64,000 nt of DNA, from positions 273,272 to 337,271 of the forward strand of contig MAAQ01000002.1 in assembly GCA_002162685.1 (NCBI GenBank), in the 5' to 3' direction. Position 1 is the stretch's first letter, and each line of letters begins with the position of its first letter. A program made the translations under genes and the position numbers. Origin of the DNA: Flavobacteriales bacterium 33_180_T64 (GTDB lineage Bacteria; Bacteroidota; Bacteroidia; Flavobacteriales; Flavobacteriaceae). Below are positions 63,334-64,000 of this stretch, piece by piece. The notes beneath the pieces were generated by a model. The model was not told where the DNA came from, made no database searches, and saw only the letters and a program-made list of their open reading frames with translations.

Positions 63334-63616
63334 GCTAGCGCAAGTTTGTAACTTGTGCTAACCAATTTTAGCTTCCACTAATTTAACGATTATCAAACAT
63401 TTACAAAATAGCATTTTTTATGCTTTTTGTTTCATTGAAACTTAAGTTTAGAATATAAATCCAGCAGCATCTATTTCTAAAATTGTATGATCGCCTTGAT
63501 AATTTCTTGCACTTGAGTATTTCCAATCTATTGCATAAAAAAACCACTCCGTAGAGTGGCTCTTTTAATAATTATCTATTTAGCACGAGTTACAAACTCG
63601 CGCCAGCTTGGGGAAT
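63325..63616. repeat. ~275-bp MITE-like repeat with inverted ends (copy C)
   Basis: The best-bounded copy. Its inverted ends extend to ~35 bp, beginning ATTCCCCAAGCT on each side, with three differences between them. It contains the terminator hairpin (63544-63559) and the conserved 29-codon segment, with one extra A before it. It cuts the 5' end of the RHS-tip frame. Confidence 0.85.
63544..63559. terminator. Bidirectional terminator hairpin in repeat copy C
   Basis: CCACTC cgta GAGTGG between an A-run and TTTT. It lies directly 3' of the toxin-tail remnant at 63623-63762. Confidence 0.7.
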
Positions 63617-63622
63617 GATGCG

Positions 63623-63762
63623 TTACTGGGGTGAAATTTGAACACTACCATCTTTCGTTGTTAAAAAAAAGTTTGCATAATGTGACGTGCCAACAAATGC
63701 ACTACCAGAAGCTAGTAATTTATTAAAATCCACAACTATCTGATCAAGTGTATTAATTTCCA
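63623..63762 (-). pseudogene. Toxin 3' tail remnant (first copy)
   Basis: A minus-strand open stretch of ~45 codons (DQIVVDFNKLLASGSAF, GTSHYANFFLTTKDGSVQ) ending in TAA 63623-63625. It has no start and emerges from the left end of repeat copy D. No immunity gene follows before repeat copy C. It looks like the C-terminus of a toxin whose body and partner are gone. Confidence 0.6.
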
Positions 63763-63763
63763 A

Positions 63764-64000
63764 AGCTAGCGCAAGTTTGTAACTTGTGCTAACCAATTTC
63801 AATTTCCACTAATTTAACGATTATCAAACAGTTACAAAATAGCATTTTTTATGCTTTTTGTTTCATTGAAACTTAAATTTAGAATATAAATCCCGCAGCA
63901 ACTATTTCTAAAATTGTATGATCACCTTGATAATTTCTTGCACTAAAGTATTTCCAATCTATTGCATAAAAAACCACTCCGTAGAGTGGCTCTTTTAATA
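63764..64000. repeat. ~275-bp MITE-like repeat (copy D, runs off the window)
   Basis: The left end (AGCTAGCGCAAGTTTGTAAC), the 29-codon minus-strand segment and the terminator hairpin (63974-63989) are present. The right end lies beyond the window, so the array continues. Confidence 0.82.

Noticed and set aside
60431..64000. Regular direct repeats suggestive of a CRISPR array
   Set aside because: The units are ~275 bp, contain terminators and coding segments and are separated by whole genes; no cas genes are present.

Overview
The window is about 64 kb of low-GC DNA from a member of the Flavobacteriaceae (Bacteroidota), probably marine. The evidence is a SusC/SusD polysaccharide-utilisation locus, a type IX secretion (T9SS) C-terminal sorting domain, many lipoproteins, a mevalonate-pathway cluster, Bacteroidota-type -7 promoter boxes (TAnnTTTG) and flavobacterial RHS core sequence. 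The genus cannot be fixed from the sequence alone. No rRNA, tRNA, CRISPR array or complete insertion sequence was seen.

Region 1 (1-8.8 kb) is housekeeping and accessory metabolism. It holds the tail of a carboxypeptidase-regulatory-like protein, a secreted transglutaminase-like protein, and a pseudouridine-synthase paralogue that has lost its catalytic aspartate. An isoprenoid operon follows (mvaD, mevalonate kinase, UbiA-type prenyltransferase, nitrilase), then DUF1697, an HI0933-type flavoprotein and a small lipoprotein.

Region 2 (8.8-25.7 kb) is mostly minus-strand and rich in redox and stress functions. It has a metallophosphoesterase joined to an outer-membrane barrel, the ergothioneine genes egtD and egtB, a hydrolase-OsmC fusion, an MsrA, DUF427 and SelO. 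A second operon encodes an NTF2-like protein, a double-glutaredoxin/thioredoxin-reductase fusion, a haem-binding protein and DUF2721. Two cytochrome P460-like lipoproteins, one apparently a half-length copy of the other, sit beside two AraC-type regulators.

Region 3 (25.9-30.5 kb) has an HD-domain protein fused to a Pycsar-type membrane effector domain, a Tat-exported metallophosphoesterase and a large GAF-domain protein.

Region 4 (30.6-58.5 kb) is a complete alpha-glucan (starch/maltodextrin) utilisation locus. One long minus-strand operon carries an MFS sugar transporter, beta-phosphoglucomutase, a GH65 phosphorylase, a SusA-like GH13, an esterase, GH31, two further GH13 enzymes, GH97 and a small secreted protein. 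A LacI regulator is next. The plus-strand arm encodes SusC, SusD, two SusE/F-like binding lipoproteins and a T9SS-secreted GH13 amylase. A PurR/LacI-type palindrome lies upstream of susC. The expected flow is extracellular cleavage, capture by SusD/E, import by SusC, periplasmic cleavage to maltose/glucose, inner-membrane import, then phosphorolysis to glucose and beta-glucose-1-phosphate, isomerised by PgmB.

Region 5 (58.5-64 kb) is an array of orphan RHS toxin-immunity cassettes, all on the minus strand. One cassette keeps a truncated RHS core with a metzincin protease tip and an overlapping lipoprotein immunity candidate. The others keep only a secreted or lipoprotein gene, two of them with a short toxin 3' tail directly upstream. 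Cassettes are separated by ~275-bp repeats with inverted ends, each carrying a bidirectional terminator and a conserved 29-codon open segment. This array is the most unusual structure in the window.
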